A stretch of 64,000 nucleotides of DNA from assembly GCF_000285495.1 (NCBI RefSeq), contig NZ_HE610980.1, positions 91,071 to 155,070 on the forward strand, read 5' to 3'. Positions 34,070 through 42,028 of the stretch are shown here, piece after piece. The notes below the pieces were generated by a model. The model saw nothing but the letters and a program-made list of their open reading frames with translations, had not been told where the DNA came from and searched no databases. Source of the DNA: Oceanobacillus massiliensis str. N'diop (GTDB lineage: Bacteria > Bacillota > Bacilli > Bacillales > Amphibacillaceae). Each line of letters opens with the position of its first letter. Position 1 is the stretch's first letter. The position numbers were made by a program, and so were the translations under genes.

Positions 34070-34903
34070 TCAAATCCTGATTTTCTTGGTCAGAAGGAAA
34101 TGGCTGACCACTATCGATAGCGTCAACACAATGATTCCTGTAACCAGCTGCAATACAAACAATTCCATAGGATAGAAAAATTGATAAAGTATTGTCTCTT
34201 GTAAAATGACTGGCAAGAAAAATAGGAGCAGTGCTGCAGCACCATACAATATTCCAACTATAATCCCTTTCCAGCGGTAGCTGCGTTCAATTAAAATAGC
34301 GGTAAAAACAACACATACAGCCATCAGTCCAATACCGTAGATAATCATGAATTCAGTAAAACTTTGCGGAAACATAAAATAAAAATTCCGAAGTGATGAT
34401 GTAATGTCTTGGACTGGCATGTCTGTTCTGAAATCAACAGGTACCATCCATTGGTATAGATAGTTTTCTATAGGAATCAACACCAGCTGCAAGGCGATCA
34501 ATCCTAGCACCAGCATGAAAATCGTCGTTGCTTTCGCTAGGAATACATTGATTCGGGCGGTCGGCAGCATTAAGAGACGATAGATAAACGTGTTCTTGCC
34601 GAACCAGTCCCGATACCAAATAAAAAACATATATATAAGCAACGATATGACACAAAGAAAAATCGGCCCTTCAAACCATAAAGATCTTGCGACATCGGCA
34701 AAGGACATGAAACCGTACTGATTTAAAAACTCATCGATGGACATGGAGCCGCCCTGCGTTTTCTCACTTGCAATGCTCAAGTATCTCCTCGCACTAATGA
34801 AAACTCCAGTTATTTGCGAAACAATGGTTATCCCGATCAATACCATGTAGATTTTTATAAAACGATTCAGCTCAAAATTAACCAGTTTTAGATATCTGCT
34901 CAT
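34070..34903 (-). CDS. ABC transporter permease of GntR-ABC operon
   Basis: 277 residues with about six hydrophobic segments (first at about 20-40), no binding-protein-type EAA loop, as in ABC-2/YtrC-type exporters or multidrug systems. Its ATG overlaps the ATPase stop by four bases. Its stop lies 14 bases before the next gene. Probable substrate: unknown; related operons respond to cell-wall antibiotics or acetoin use. Confidence 0.82.
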   Translation of the reverse strand: MSRYLKLVNFELNRFIKIYMVLIGITIVSQITGVFISARRYLSIASEKTQGGSMSIDEFLNQYGFMSFADVARSLWFEGPIFLCVISLLIYMFFIWYRDWFGKNTFIYRLLMLPTARINVFLAKATTIFMLVLGLIALQLVLIPIENYLYQWMVPVDFRTDMPVQDITSSLRNFYFMFPQSFTEFMIIYGIGLMAVCVVFTAILIERSYRWKGIIVGILYGAAALLLFFLPVILQETILYQFFYPMELFVLQLVTGIIVLTLSIVVSHFLLTKKIRI

Positions 34904-35589
34904 CCTTGATACACCTCTCTCATCACGTCCACTACAGATTTCCCTTCATTTTCACGAATTTCCTCTGTCAGGAATTCTTTTAATACCACACCATTGTCCA
35001 GCAGGATGACTTTATCAATCAGATACTCGATATCATTAATTTCATGGGTTGTGATGATAACTCCGCGGTCTTCAACTAAATGACTCGTAAACACATCTGC
35101 AATCTGCTCCCGGCTGAATATATCAATTCCGGAAAATGGTTCATCCATTAAAATATAATCTGCATCCATCGCCAATCCGAGAAGGAGGTTTACTTTTGCT
35201 GTATTTCCTTTCGACAGTTCCGATATACGCTCTGTTTCCTTCAATTTAAAGAATTCAAGGATCTCTTCGGCGCGTTCCTGGTTCCAGTGTTCATAAAAAT
35301 CATTCATAAATTGCATTGCATCTGAGATTTTCATTTGCGGAAGCATCGTTATGGCATCAGGAATATAAGTGATATTTTCATAGGTTTCTTTATGGATTTT
35401 TTTCCCGTCTATTAAAATTTGTCCCCCATTAATTGGTGTAAGTGCCATTATTGCATTCAGGATAGTGGTTTTTCCTACCCCATTAATACCGATAAGGCAT
35501 GTTATCTGTCCCTTTTCCGCCGTGAAGGAGACCTCGTTTAATACTTTTTTCCTGCCATACTTTTTGCTTAGGTCTTTAACTTCTATCAT
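34900..35589 (-). CDS. ABC transporter ATP-binding protein of GntR-ABC operon
   Basis: 229-residue ABC ATPase: Walker A GINGVGKTT, Walker B ADYILMDEP, D-loop SGID and switch His in VIITTHEI. The signature is degenerate: SELSKGNTAKV rather than LSGGQ, common in YtrB-like exporters. RBS GGGGGGAT precedes the ATG. Coupled to the permease by a four-base overlap. Second gene after the GntR regulator. Confidence 0.9.
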   Translation of the reverse strand: MIEVKDLSKKYGRKKVLNEVSFTAEKGQITCLIGINGVGKTTILNAIMALTPINGGQILIDGKKIHKETYENITYIPDAITMLPQMKISDAMQFMNDFYEHWNQERAEEILEFFKLKETERISELSKGNTAKVNLLLGLAMDADYILMDEPFSGIDIFSREQIADVFTSHLVEDRGVIITTHEINDIEYLIDKVILLDNGVVLKEFLTEEIRENEGKSVVDVMREVYQG

Positions 35590-35600
35590 ATATATCCCCC

Positions 35601-35972
35601 CTAATTTCCACTCTCTGTATACTTCCGTTTGATTAGACTTACTAATTCTTCGACTGGGACATCAATTGGACGAATGGATGCGATAAAAGAATCGACGGCT
35701 TGAATAATAAGTTCTTCCCTAACCGTTCCGATAATTTTTTCATCCTTTGTAATTCTGCTCGGGTTATTTCCTTCGGTATAGATCAAGCCCTCTACCTCCA
35801 TTTCCTTGTACGCACGCTGTGCCGTATTCGGATTTATCTTTAACTGATTCGCTAGTTCCCGGCGTGATGGAATTTCCTGTCCCGGCTCAAAATTGCCTGT
35901 AGCAATCTGTTCTTTAAAATGCCGAACTACCTGCACATAAACCGGCTCCCGCTTATTAAAACTCACATTCAT
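35601..35972 (-). CDS. GntR-family regulator (YtrA type)
   Basis: 123 residues: N-terminal winged helix-turn-helix (PVYVQVVRHFKEQI, IPSRRELANQLKINPNTAQRAYKEME, wing GLIYTEGN) and a short C-terminal dimer helix, the YtrA subfamily layout. It likely represses its own operon; palindromic sites surround the promoter. RBS GGAGCG precedes the ATG. Confidence 0.9.
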   Translation of the reverse strand: MNVSFNKREPVYVQVVRHFKEQIATGNFEPGQEIPSRRELANQLKINPNTAQRAYKEMEVEGLIYTEGNNPSRITKDEKIIGTVREELIIQAVDSFIASIRPIDVPVEELVSLIKRKYTESGN

Positions 35973-36031
35973 GGCCCACGCTCCTATATTTTTCTGAGAT
36001 GCATCTTCATCTTTTATGCTGTATCAACAGG

Positions 36032-36064
36032 TTAATACACCGACCTCAAAAACCGGTGTATTAA
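36032..36064. promoter_or_regulatory. Operator 1 of the GntR-ABC operon
   Basis: Inverted repeat TTAATACACCG (36032-36042) / CGGTGTATTAA (36054-36064), downstream of the -10, positioned to block the operon. Confidence 0.7.
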
Positions 36065-36075
36065 ACGTTTAATAC
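36058..36075. promoter_or_regulatory. Operator 2 of the GntR-ABC operon
   Basis: Perfect 18-bp palindrome GTATTAAACGTTTAATAC, overlapping operator 1 by 7 bases and sharing the half-site GTATTAA. Confidence 0.7.
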
Positions 36076-36086
36076 GGTCTATGTGT

Positions 36087-36116
36087 ATTATAGTGTTAAT
36101 ACACTTGAAAAGTCAA
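36087..36116 (-). promoter_or_regulatory. Promoter of the GntR-ABC operon with operator 3
   Basis: Minus strand TTGACT, 18-base spacer, TATAAT. The spacer holds AGTGTATTAACACT, a third copy of the half-site pair GTGTATTAA. Autoregulation is likely. Confidence 0.72.
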
Positions 36117-36282
36117 TATTTATTTTTAACATATAATTCGACAAGATATTTCCCAGGAAATTAATTTTCAACAAAATCTGAGATAACACACTCCGACAAA
36201 CTCCATATTTCACCAAAGACCTTGAGTTATTCCTATGATAAAATGGGAAATAGAAAGATAAAGAAGGAGAAATAAACTATCT

Positions 36283-37044
36283 ATGAAACTCGTATCGTGG
36301 AATGTTAACGGAATTCGTGCTTGTGTCAAAAAAGGATTTCTGGATTATTTTAATGAGATTGATGCAGATATCTTCTGTATTCAAGAGTCAAAATTGCAGG
36401 AAGGACAAATCAACCTGGAACTGGACGGATACCATCAATATTGGAATTATGCTATCAGGAAAGGATATTCCGGAACTGCCGTTTTTACCAAAAAGAAACC
36501 GCTCCATGTTCGATATGGACTGGGAAAGGAAGATAATCAGGAGGAAGGTCGGATTATTACCCTTGAATTTAATGAATTCTTTTTGGTAAATGTCTATACA
36601 CCAAACTCCAAAAGAGATTTAACGCGTCTTGATTACCGCCTGGAATGGGAAGATGAATTATACAGCTACTTAAGAGAATTAGATGAGGAAAAACCGGTCA
36701 TCTATTGCGGGGATTTAAATGTCGCCCATCAGGAGATTGATTTAAAGAACCATAAAACAAATCATGGAAATTCCGGATTTACCGCCCAAGAACGCGGGAA
36801 GATGACACGTCTATTGGATTCCGGATTTGTCGATACTCTCCGGCATTTTCATCCTGATAAGGAAGGTATCTATTCCTGGTGGTCTTACATGAAAACCATT
36901 CGTGAAAGAAATATCGGCTGGCGGATTGATTATTTTATCGTGTCCAAGAGATTGGTGCCATACTTAAAGAATTCTGATGTCCATTCCCTTGTCATGGGAA
37001 GCGATCATTGTCCGGTTGCCCTTGATATGGATGACCTTGATTAA
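36283..37044 (+). CDS. exoA: Exodeoxyribonuclease III (AP endonuclease)
   Basis: Mg-dependent AP endonuclease/3'-5' exonuclease of base-excision repair, EEP superfamily, 253 residues. Active-site marks: SWNVNGIRAC, CIQESKLQEGQI (Glu), GYSGTAVFTK, the GDLNVAH aspartate/asparagine, DYFIVSKRL and the GSDHCPV aspartate-histidine. RBS GAAGGAG precedes the ATG by 11 bases. The stop overlaps a weak ATG for the next gene; the VOC gene follows within 30 bases, likely the same transcript. Confidence 0.96.
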   Translation: MKLVSWNVNGIRACVKKGFLDYFNEIDADIFCIQESKLQEGQINLELDGYHQYWNYAIRKGYSGTAVFTKKKPLHVRYGLGKEDNQEEGRIITLEFNEFFLVNVYTPNSKRDLTRLDYRLEWEDELYSYLRELDEEKPVIYCGDLNVAHQEIDLKNHKTNHGNSGFTAQERGKMTRLLDSGFVDTLRHFHPDKEGIYSWWSYMKTIRERNIGWRIDYFIVSKRLVPYLKNSDVHSLVMGSDHCPVALDMDDLD

Positions 37045-37073
37045 TGGATTATAAAAGGATGGAGGTATATTCG

Positions 37074-37472
37074 TTGAAAAAAATTTTCCCCTATATTGCA
37101 ATTGAAAATTGCAAAGAAGCAGTGGAATACTATCGAAAGCTCTTTGGTGGAGAGATCAAAAATGTACAGCTCGCAGATGGAATAGAGATGTTTAAAGGGC
37201 ATGAAGGAAAATATATTCATGCAGAATTGCATATCAGTGAAAATTCAGTGCTGCATTTCTCTGATGTATTTCGAGGGAACCATATAATAGGGAATAACAT
37301 TCTATTGCTTCAAGAACTTGAAAGTGAAGCAGAAATAAATAGAATCTATTCGTCCTTATCGGCAGATGGCAAAGTAGAAATGACGTTGCAGGACACATTC
37401 TGGGGTGCCAAGCATGCAGTTGTGAAGGATAAAAACGGGATCTTATGGGAACTTAATTACACAAAGAAATAA
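37074..37472 (+). CDS. VOC-family protein (PhnB/glyoxalase-like)
   Basis: 132 residues, paired beta-alpha-beta-beta-beta modules. Starts KKIFPYIAIENCKEAVEYYR with the usual PhnB-type FGGEI and later HIGDNSVLHFSD-like strands (seen as ENSVLHFSDVF) and KDKNGILWELNY. Metal ligands of true glyoxalase I are not obvious, so the activity is unknown; members include DNA-binding-like 3-demethylubiquinone methylase fragments and resistance proteins. TTG start at 37074 is chosen for GGAGG eight bases upstream, better than the ATG at 37044. Cotranscribed after exoA. Confidence 0.82.
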   Translation: MKKIFPYIAIENCKEAVEYYRKLFGGEIKNVQLADGIEMFKGHEGKYIHAELHISENSVLHFSDVFRGNHIIGNNILLLQELESEAEINRIYSSLSADGKVEMTLQDTFWGAKHAVVKDKNGILWELNYTKK

Positions 37473-37505
37473 CAAGAGCCAGGATATTCCTGGCTCTTGT
37501 TATTC
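37470..37505. terminator. Bidirectional terminator, VOC gene and sugar-permease gene
   Basis: AACAAGAGCCAGG / CCTGGCTCTTGTT, 13-base perfect stem between convergent stops, with A/T tails. Confidence 0.85.
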
Positions 37506-37512
37506 TTTGCTA

Positions 37513-38364
37513 TTAAAATTTCTGTCCGCCTGATAGATTATTCCCTTCAATAAAGTATTTCTGGAAGAAGAAGAACAGTAATATCATCGGCAATAAGACC
37601 GTTGTTGACATTGCCATTAAGTAATGCCATTGTGTGGAAACCTGTCCTTTAAATGTTTGCAATCCTATCTGCAATGTATATAGATTTTCATCTGTCAGAT
37701 ACAGCAATGGTCCTAATAGGTCGTTCCAGGATCCATTAAACGAAAAGATTGCTACAGTAATCAAGGCTGGTTTTACAAGCGGGAGAATGATTTTCCACCA
37801 AATCTGAAAATGGTTGGCCCCATCCATTTTCGCGGCATCCACCATTGCCCGCGGTATGGTGCGGATAAACTGGCGCAGCAAAAAGATATAGAACGCACTT
37901 CCTAAAAATGCAGGGACAATCAGTGGCAAATAGGTGTTTACCCAGCCAATTTTAGAAAAAATAATATACTGGGGCACCAATGTGACAAAGCCCGGAATCA
38001 GCATGGTGGCCATCACCAGACTGAATAATAGTTTCTTCCCCTTAAAACGGATAATGGCGAAACCATAGGCAATAAAGGAGTTTGCCAGAACGCTTCCAAT
38101 CGTCACGACTCCCGCTATAAATAGCGTATTGATAGTCCATCTCGTAAAGGGAGCGGTCTGCCATGCTGCGATATAGTTGCTGAACTGGAATGATTCCGGA
38201 AGAAAAGACGGTGGGTATTGGGCAATTTCTTCTGGGCTTTTTAATGAGGTTGAAATCATCCACCAAACTGGCAGCAATATGACGATGCTTACCCCAATCA
38301 AAAGCATATAAATAAAGAAATTTTTAATTCGCAATTTCTTTTTATTTCCAACATAGGTTTGCAT
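37513..38364 (-). CDS. Carbohydrate ABC transporter permease (MalG-like)
   Basis: 283 residues, six membrane helices. The EAA loop is AMVDAAKMDGANHFQIWWKI with the coupling consensus, typical of the CUT1 family. N-terminus MISTSLKSPEEIAQYPPSF precedes the extracytoplasmic loop. Forms the channel with the MalF-like partner whose gene ends at the shared TAATG. Substrate cannot be deduced; sugar or polyol is likely. Last gene of the three-gene operon; no ATPase gene is present. Confidence 0.9.
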   Translation of the reverse strand: MQTYVGNKKKLRIKNFFIYMLLIGVSIVILLPVWWMISTSLKSPEEIAQYPPSFLPESFQFSNYIAAWQTAPFTRWTINTLFIAGVVTIGSVLANSFIAYGFAIIRFKGKKLLFSLVMATMLIPGFVTLVPQYIIFSKIGWVNTYLPLIVPAFLGSAFYIFLLRQFIRTIPRAMVDAAKMDGANHFQIWWKIILPLVKPALITVAIFSFNGSWNDLLGPLLYLTDENLYTLQIGLQTFKGQVSTQWHYLMAMSTTVLLPMILLFFFFQKYFIEGNNLSGGQKF

Positions 38365-39365
38365 TACTCATCACCACTTTCGTAATATACCCATCGCTTA
38401 CTCATTCTGAAATGAATAAATGTAAACACCATAACAATTATAAACAGAGTCCATGCCATTGCTGATGCATAACCCATATCAAAAACCTCAAAGGCATTAT
38501 TCCACATATGCAGATTATAGAATAATAACGAGCTCGACGGTCCACCATCTCCATTTTCTGTCATGACATATGCCTCTTGGAAAATTTGGAATGCACCTAT
38601 TGTAGAGGTAACCACATCAAAAAAGATGATTGGCGTGATCATTGGCAGTGTGATATGGATAAATTTCCGGAATCCACCAGCACCATCGAGTTCTGCCGCC
38701 TCATACAGTTCTCCCGGTACATTTTGCATGATGGCTAAGTACAGAAGCATTCCTCCACCAAGACCCCAAAGTTTCATCATGATCAAGGCAGGTTTTGTCC
38801 ATTCCGGGTCAAATAGCCAGGCAGGACCATCCACACCGAACATAGCCAGGGCCGTATTCACCAGTCCAGTGGATGGGCTCAGCAATTGCATCCACAGAAA
38901 GTAAATAGCCACCCCTGATAAAATGGCCGGCAAGTAAATAATCGTTCTGAAATATTTGATGCCTCTGATCTTCTGGCTTAATAATAAAGCTACAAGGATG
39001 CCGCCAACAGTCGTTAGAGGAACGGAAAATAGAACAAAGTAGGCAGTATTATACAGGGATGTCCAAAAAAGCGGATCTGCTGTAAACATTTTTATGTAGT
39101 TATCCAGTCCAATAAAATTCATTTGAGATGTAATGTTATAATCGGTAAAGCTTGTAATCAAAGAAAACAATAACGGACCTAAGGTGAGTCCAAGCAATCC
39201 AATAATCCAGGGCGCAATGAAAATATAACCCCAGATATTTTCCCTGACTGCCAATCTGCTTATTTTCCTTTTTTTGACAGGTTCTTGCTGAACTTTCGGT
39301 GTCTCGATTTTCCTCAATGGGGCAGGATGATGATTCAGCTTCTCTTCCTTCCGTAAATTTTCCAT
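38364..39365 (-). CDS. Carbohydrate ABC transporter permease (MalF-like)
   Basis: 333 residues from ATG at 39365 (GGGAGGG upstream). The longer frame adds 22 codons that overlap the inter-gene stem-loop and are unlikely. The N-terminal cytoplasmic tail is long and polar (residues 1-40, HHPAPLRKIETPKV), then TM1 near 45-70 and a CUT1 EAA loop ELYEAAELDGAGGFRKFIHI. Pairs with the MalG-like protein. Confidence 0.9.
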   Translation of the reverse strand: MENLRKEEKLNHHPAPLRKIETPKVQQEPVKKRKISRLAVRENIWGYIFIAPWIIGLLGLTLGPLLFSLITSFTDYNITSQMNFIGLDNYIKMFTADPLFWTSLYNTAYFVLFSVPLTTVGGILVALLLSQKIRGIKYFRTIIYLPAILSGVAIYFLWMQLLSPSTGLVNTALAMFGVDGPAWLFDPEWTKPALIMMKLWGLGGGMLLYLAIMQNVPGELYEAAELDGAGGFRKFIHITLPMITPIIFFDVVTSTIGAFQIFQEAYVMTENGDGGPSSSLLFYNLHMWNNAFEVFDMGYASAMAWTLFIIVMVFTFIHFRMSKRWVYYESGDE

Positions 39366-39399
39366 TTTATCACCCTCCCAACCTCTTAAAATGTAGGAT

Positions 39400-39426
39400 C
39401 CCCCATTGCAAACTAACGAATGGGGG
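39400..39426. other. Stem-loop between binding-protein and permease genes
   Basis: CCCCCATT / AATGGGGG stem with an 11-base loop and no T-run. In the operon mRNA it would protect the upstream message and lower permease expression relative to binding protein. Confidence 0.7.
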
Positions 39427-39444
39427 CTCAACCCATGATAATCA

Positions 39445-40728
39445 TTATTTTCGTTTTGAAGCTTCTACGTCTTTCTGCGCTTTTTCCAAGGCTTCTTTTG
39501 CAGTCATGTTACCTTCCATAACCTCATCTATATATGGATTCAGAAGGCTTTCGTAGTCCGGATAGGATAGAGAAACCGTGCTGAACGATGTCTGCTCCAT
39601 ACTTTCCAAGGTTTTCTGATATACTTCTTTCGCTTTTCCATCTAGATTTTCCAATGCCTTTTCACTTGCTTCGATATTCGCTACATTATCAAAGTTATTC
39701 TCTGCCCAATAGGTCTGGGCTTCTACATCTGTCATATATTCTATAAATTCCATCGAAGCTTCCGGATTCTTTGCACCTTTAGGAATCTCCAGGACAAAGC
39801 CTCCTCCTGAACTCCAGTTACCAGTTTCCTCTGTATACGAAGGAATCAATGCTGCTCCATAGTCCATATCACCTGCGAATTGATCTAACTGGGTGAAAAA
39901 AGTGCCTGGTTCTATCCACATTGCAACCTTGCCATTAATAAACGGATTTTGCTGCTCACTTCCGAATTCAGCTGACATATTCTGTACGGTTTCTTCACCC
40001 AATTCCTTTTTGAAATCAGTGATCCACTCTAATGCTTCCTGTTTGGCCGGGGTATTTATTTTTACTTCGCCATCTTCTATAAAATCGACGTTATCATCTG
40101 CATTAATCATCCAGGATGGTGGTCCATAATTCCCCCAGCCAGGATAAAATCCTACTTGCTCATAGTTATCTCCATTTTTTACATTAAGCTTCTCTGCATA
40201 TTCTTTAAGCTCAGCCCATGTTGCTGGCGGCTGTTCAGGATCAAGCCCGGCCTCTCGGAATGCATCCTTGTTATAGAATAGCAGCCTGGTATCTGTATTG
40301 AATGGTACGGCATAGGGCTTGTCCTCATGCTCTACCGTATCCCATAGCTTAGGAACGAATTTATCTTCCAGTCCTTTACTCATCAGTCCACTCAAGTCTT
40401 CCACCTGATTATTATCTGCACGGAGAGCGACAGAACGAATATCATTAACGATAACATCTGGCGGGTTGCCTGCAGCGACTGCTGCCAGATTCTTCGTCCA
40501 AATATCTCCCCATGGTACATATGTATGCTTCACGACGATTTCATCCTGGGAGTTATTAAAATCATCAATCATCTTTTCAACAATCGGTCTTCTTGTTTCA
40601 GATCCCCAAAAAGTCCAAAAATCCAATTCAATTTTGCCATTTGCCTCGCTAGCCTGTTTTTCGTTGGAACAGGCACTCATCACTATCAGTAAAAGAGCAC
40701 ACAGATAAAGGGTCCACTTTTTGTACAT
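39445..40728 (-). CDS. Carbohydrate ABC transporter substrate-binding lipoprotein
   Basis: 427 residues from ATG at 40728 (GAAGGAG upstream). Lipobox VMSAC (Cys about 20) after a hydrophobic signal. SBP_bac_1-type fold: LDFWTFWGSETRRPIVEKMI (typical of CUT1 binders), NPPDVIVNDIR, FNTDTRLLFYNKDAF, and the hinge regions to the C-terminal helix. Lipid-anchored outside the membrane. First gene of the operon; no glycoside hydrolase or regulator lies beside it, so the sugar is unknown. The 278-base gap upstream holds two hairpins and its promoter region. Confidence 0.9.
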   Translation of the reverse strand: MYKKWTLYLCALLLIVMSACSNEKQASEANGKIELDFWTFWGSETRRPIVEKMIDDFNNSQDEIVVKHTYVPWGDIWTKNLAAVAAGNPPDVIVNDIRSVALRADNNQVEDLSGLMSKGLEDKFVPKLWDTVEHEDKPYAVPFNTDTRLLFYNKDAFREAGLDPEQPPATWAELKEYAEKLNVKNGDNYEQVGFYPGWGNYGPPSWMINADDNVDFIEDGEVKINTPAKQEALEWITDFKKELGEETVQNMSAEFGSEQQNPFINGKVAMWIEPGTFFTQLDQFAGDMDYGAALIPSYTEETGNWSSGGGFVLEIPKGAKNPEASMEFIEYMTDVEAQTYWAENNFDNVANIEASEKALENLDGKAKEVYQKTLESMEQTSFSTVSLSYPDYESLLNPYIDEVMEGNMTAKEALEKAQKDVEASKRK

Positions 40729-40827
40729 TTTACACACTCCTTCTTAATTCCTTATTAGAATTTTCCATTATCTAATGAATAAGTACCCCTTCCTTCTTTT
40801 TTAAAACGCGAAAGAGGAGAAGATGGT

Positions 40828-40857
40828 AAAAAAAACCCGATATTTTTCCTTCGGGCA
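40828..40857 (-). terminator. Second hairpin upstream of the sugar operon
   Basis: Minus strand GCCCGAA ... TCGGGTTTTTTT (stem CCCGA / TCGGG). Backs up the MBL terminator before the sugar operon. Confidence 0.6.
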
Positions 40858-40930
40858 ATATAATTATTTTTTATGGTTCATGCTTTTTTCTGTAAGCTTT
40901 CCAAACGACTAGCTTTGCAAAATGGCATAG

Positions 40931-40968
40931 AAAAAGAGATTTGCCAGAAATATACCGGGCAAATCTCT
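40931..40968 (-). terminator. Terminator after MBL-fold gene
   Basis: GAGATTTGCC / GGCAAATCTC, ten-base stem, T-rich tail CTTTTTC on the minus strand. Confidence 0.78.
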
Positions 40969-41006
40969 CATATGTTCAAGACTTCTGTTTAAGAAGATAA
41001 CCAAAC

Positions 41007-41954
41007 TTACTGCTTTAATTTTTTAAAATAGTCAATAATCCCTAGTGAGCCTACTTGCAAATCAAGGTTGATGAGAATATATACTTCATGTTCATCTTCT
41101 ATTCCCTTCTCGCGGAGGTGCTGTCTGATCCTTTCCAGCAAACGCTGGGAAATTGTGTCATATCCGCGTCCTTCAAGAACAGCCTGTTCCCCAACATCCA
41201 TATATACATCAAGCCACTTGGACACTTGATTCAAAGCTTCTTCCGTGTTCTCTGTCATCCCAAAATGTCCATAATAGATCCGATCAAGGTCCTTTTCCCG
41301 TATTCGTTTGATAGAAGCTTCCATTTCGTTCGGATTGAAGTGATTCGGTGATGTAGAAGGTAAAAAGAAATCGATACCATTCTGCTGCAGCTGCTGATAA
41401 CGGACACCAACCGTATCTCCTGTAAACAATCCATTACTAATCGGATCAAAGATACTTAAATGATGCTTTGCATGTCCCGGGGTATCCCAGAATTCCAGCG
41501 TGCATTCTGGGCCGATTTGCAGTGTATCCCCTTCCCCTTTAACCACAATCCGATCTTCCGGGACCGGAATGATTGGGTCAAACAGCTCAGAGAAGCTTTC
41601 ACCATAAATGGCTCTCGCACCAGAGGCAAGCTTTTTTGGGTCAGCCAAATGTCTTTTCCCTCTTGAATGAACAACAATTGTCGCATTTGGACAATCCTTC
41701 AGTAATAATCCCGCTCCACCACTGTGGTCCAGATGAATATGCGTTACAATAATGTACCTTACTTCATCCAAGGAATGTCCCAGAGCAGCCAGTCCACTTT
41801 TAATATATTTCACAGATGGACTCGGTCCCGTCTCTACAAGCGTCAATTGCTCTTCATTAATCACATATGTTCCCGTACGATGAGACACATCAAGATCAAA
41901 CCCATCAATCAAATGAATACGGTTATCCAATCGAATAGGATCTTTCTCACGCAT
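41007..41954 (-). CDS. MBL-fold metallo-hydrolase
   Basis: 315-residue metallo-beta-lactamase-fold protein. Metal motif THIHLDHSGG (HxHxDH), a downstream His in DTPGHAKHHLS, the Asp in TGDTVGV and the His in YYGHFGMT. Could be a lactonase, glyoxalase-type or other hydrolase; substrate unknown. The C-terminal helical extension (about residue 240 onward) is family-like. The TctA-like gene ends 75 bases upstream on the same strand, so the three genes 43646-41007 may be one operon. Confidence 0.86.
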   Translation of the reverse strand: MREKDPIRLDNRIHLIDGFDLDVSHRTGTYVINEEQLTLVETGPSPSVKYIKSGLAALGHSLDEVRYIIVTHIHLDHSGGAGLLLKDCPNATIVVHSRGKRHLADPKKLASGARAIYGESFSELFDPIIPVPEDRIVVKGEGDTLQIGPECTLEFWDTPGHAKHHLSIFDPISNGLFTGDTVGVRYQQLQQNGIDFFLPSTSPNHFNPNEMEASIKRIREKDLDRIYYGHFGMTENTEEALNQVSKWLDVYMDVGEQAVLEGRGYDTISQRLLERIRQHLREKGIEDEHEVYILINLDLQVGSLGIIDYFKKLKQ

Positions 41955-42028
41955 TGCTTAACCCCCTTATTATCACTTCACTTATTTTCAATTATATCAT
42001 ATTTTAAAATTTCTGATTATGGTTCCAC

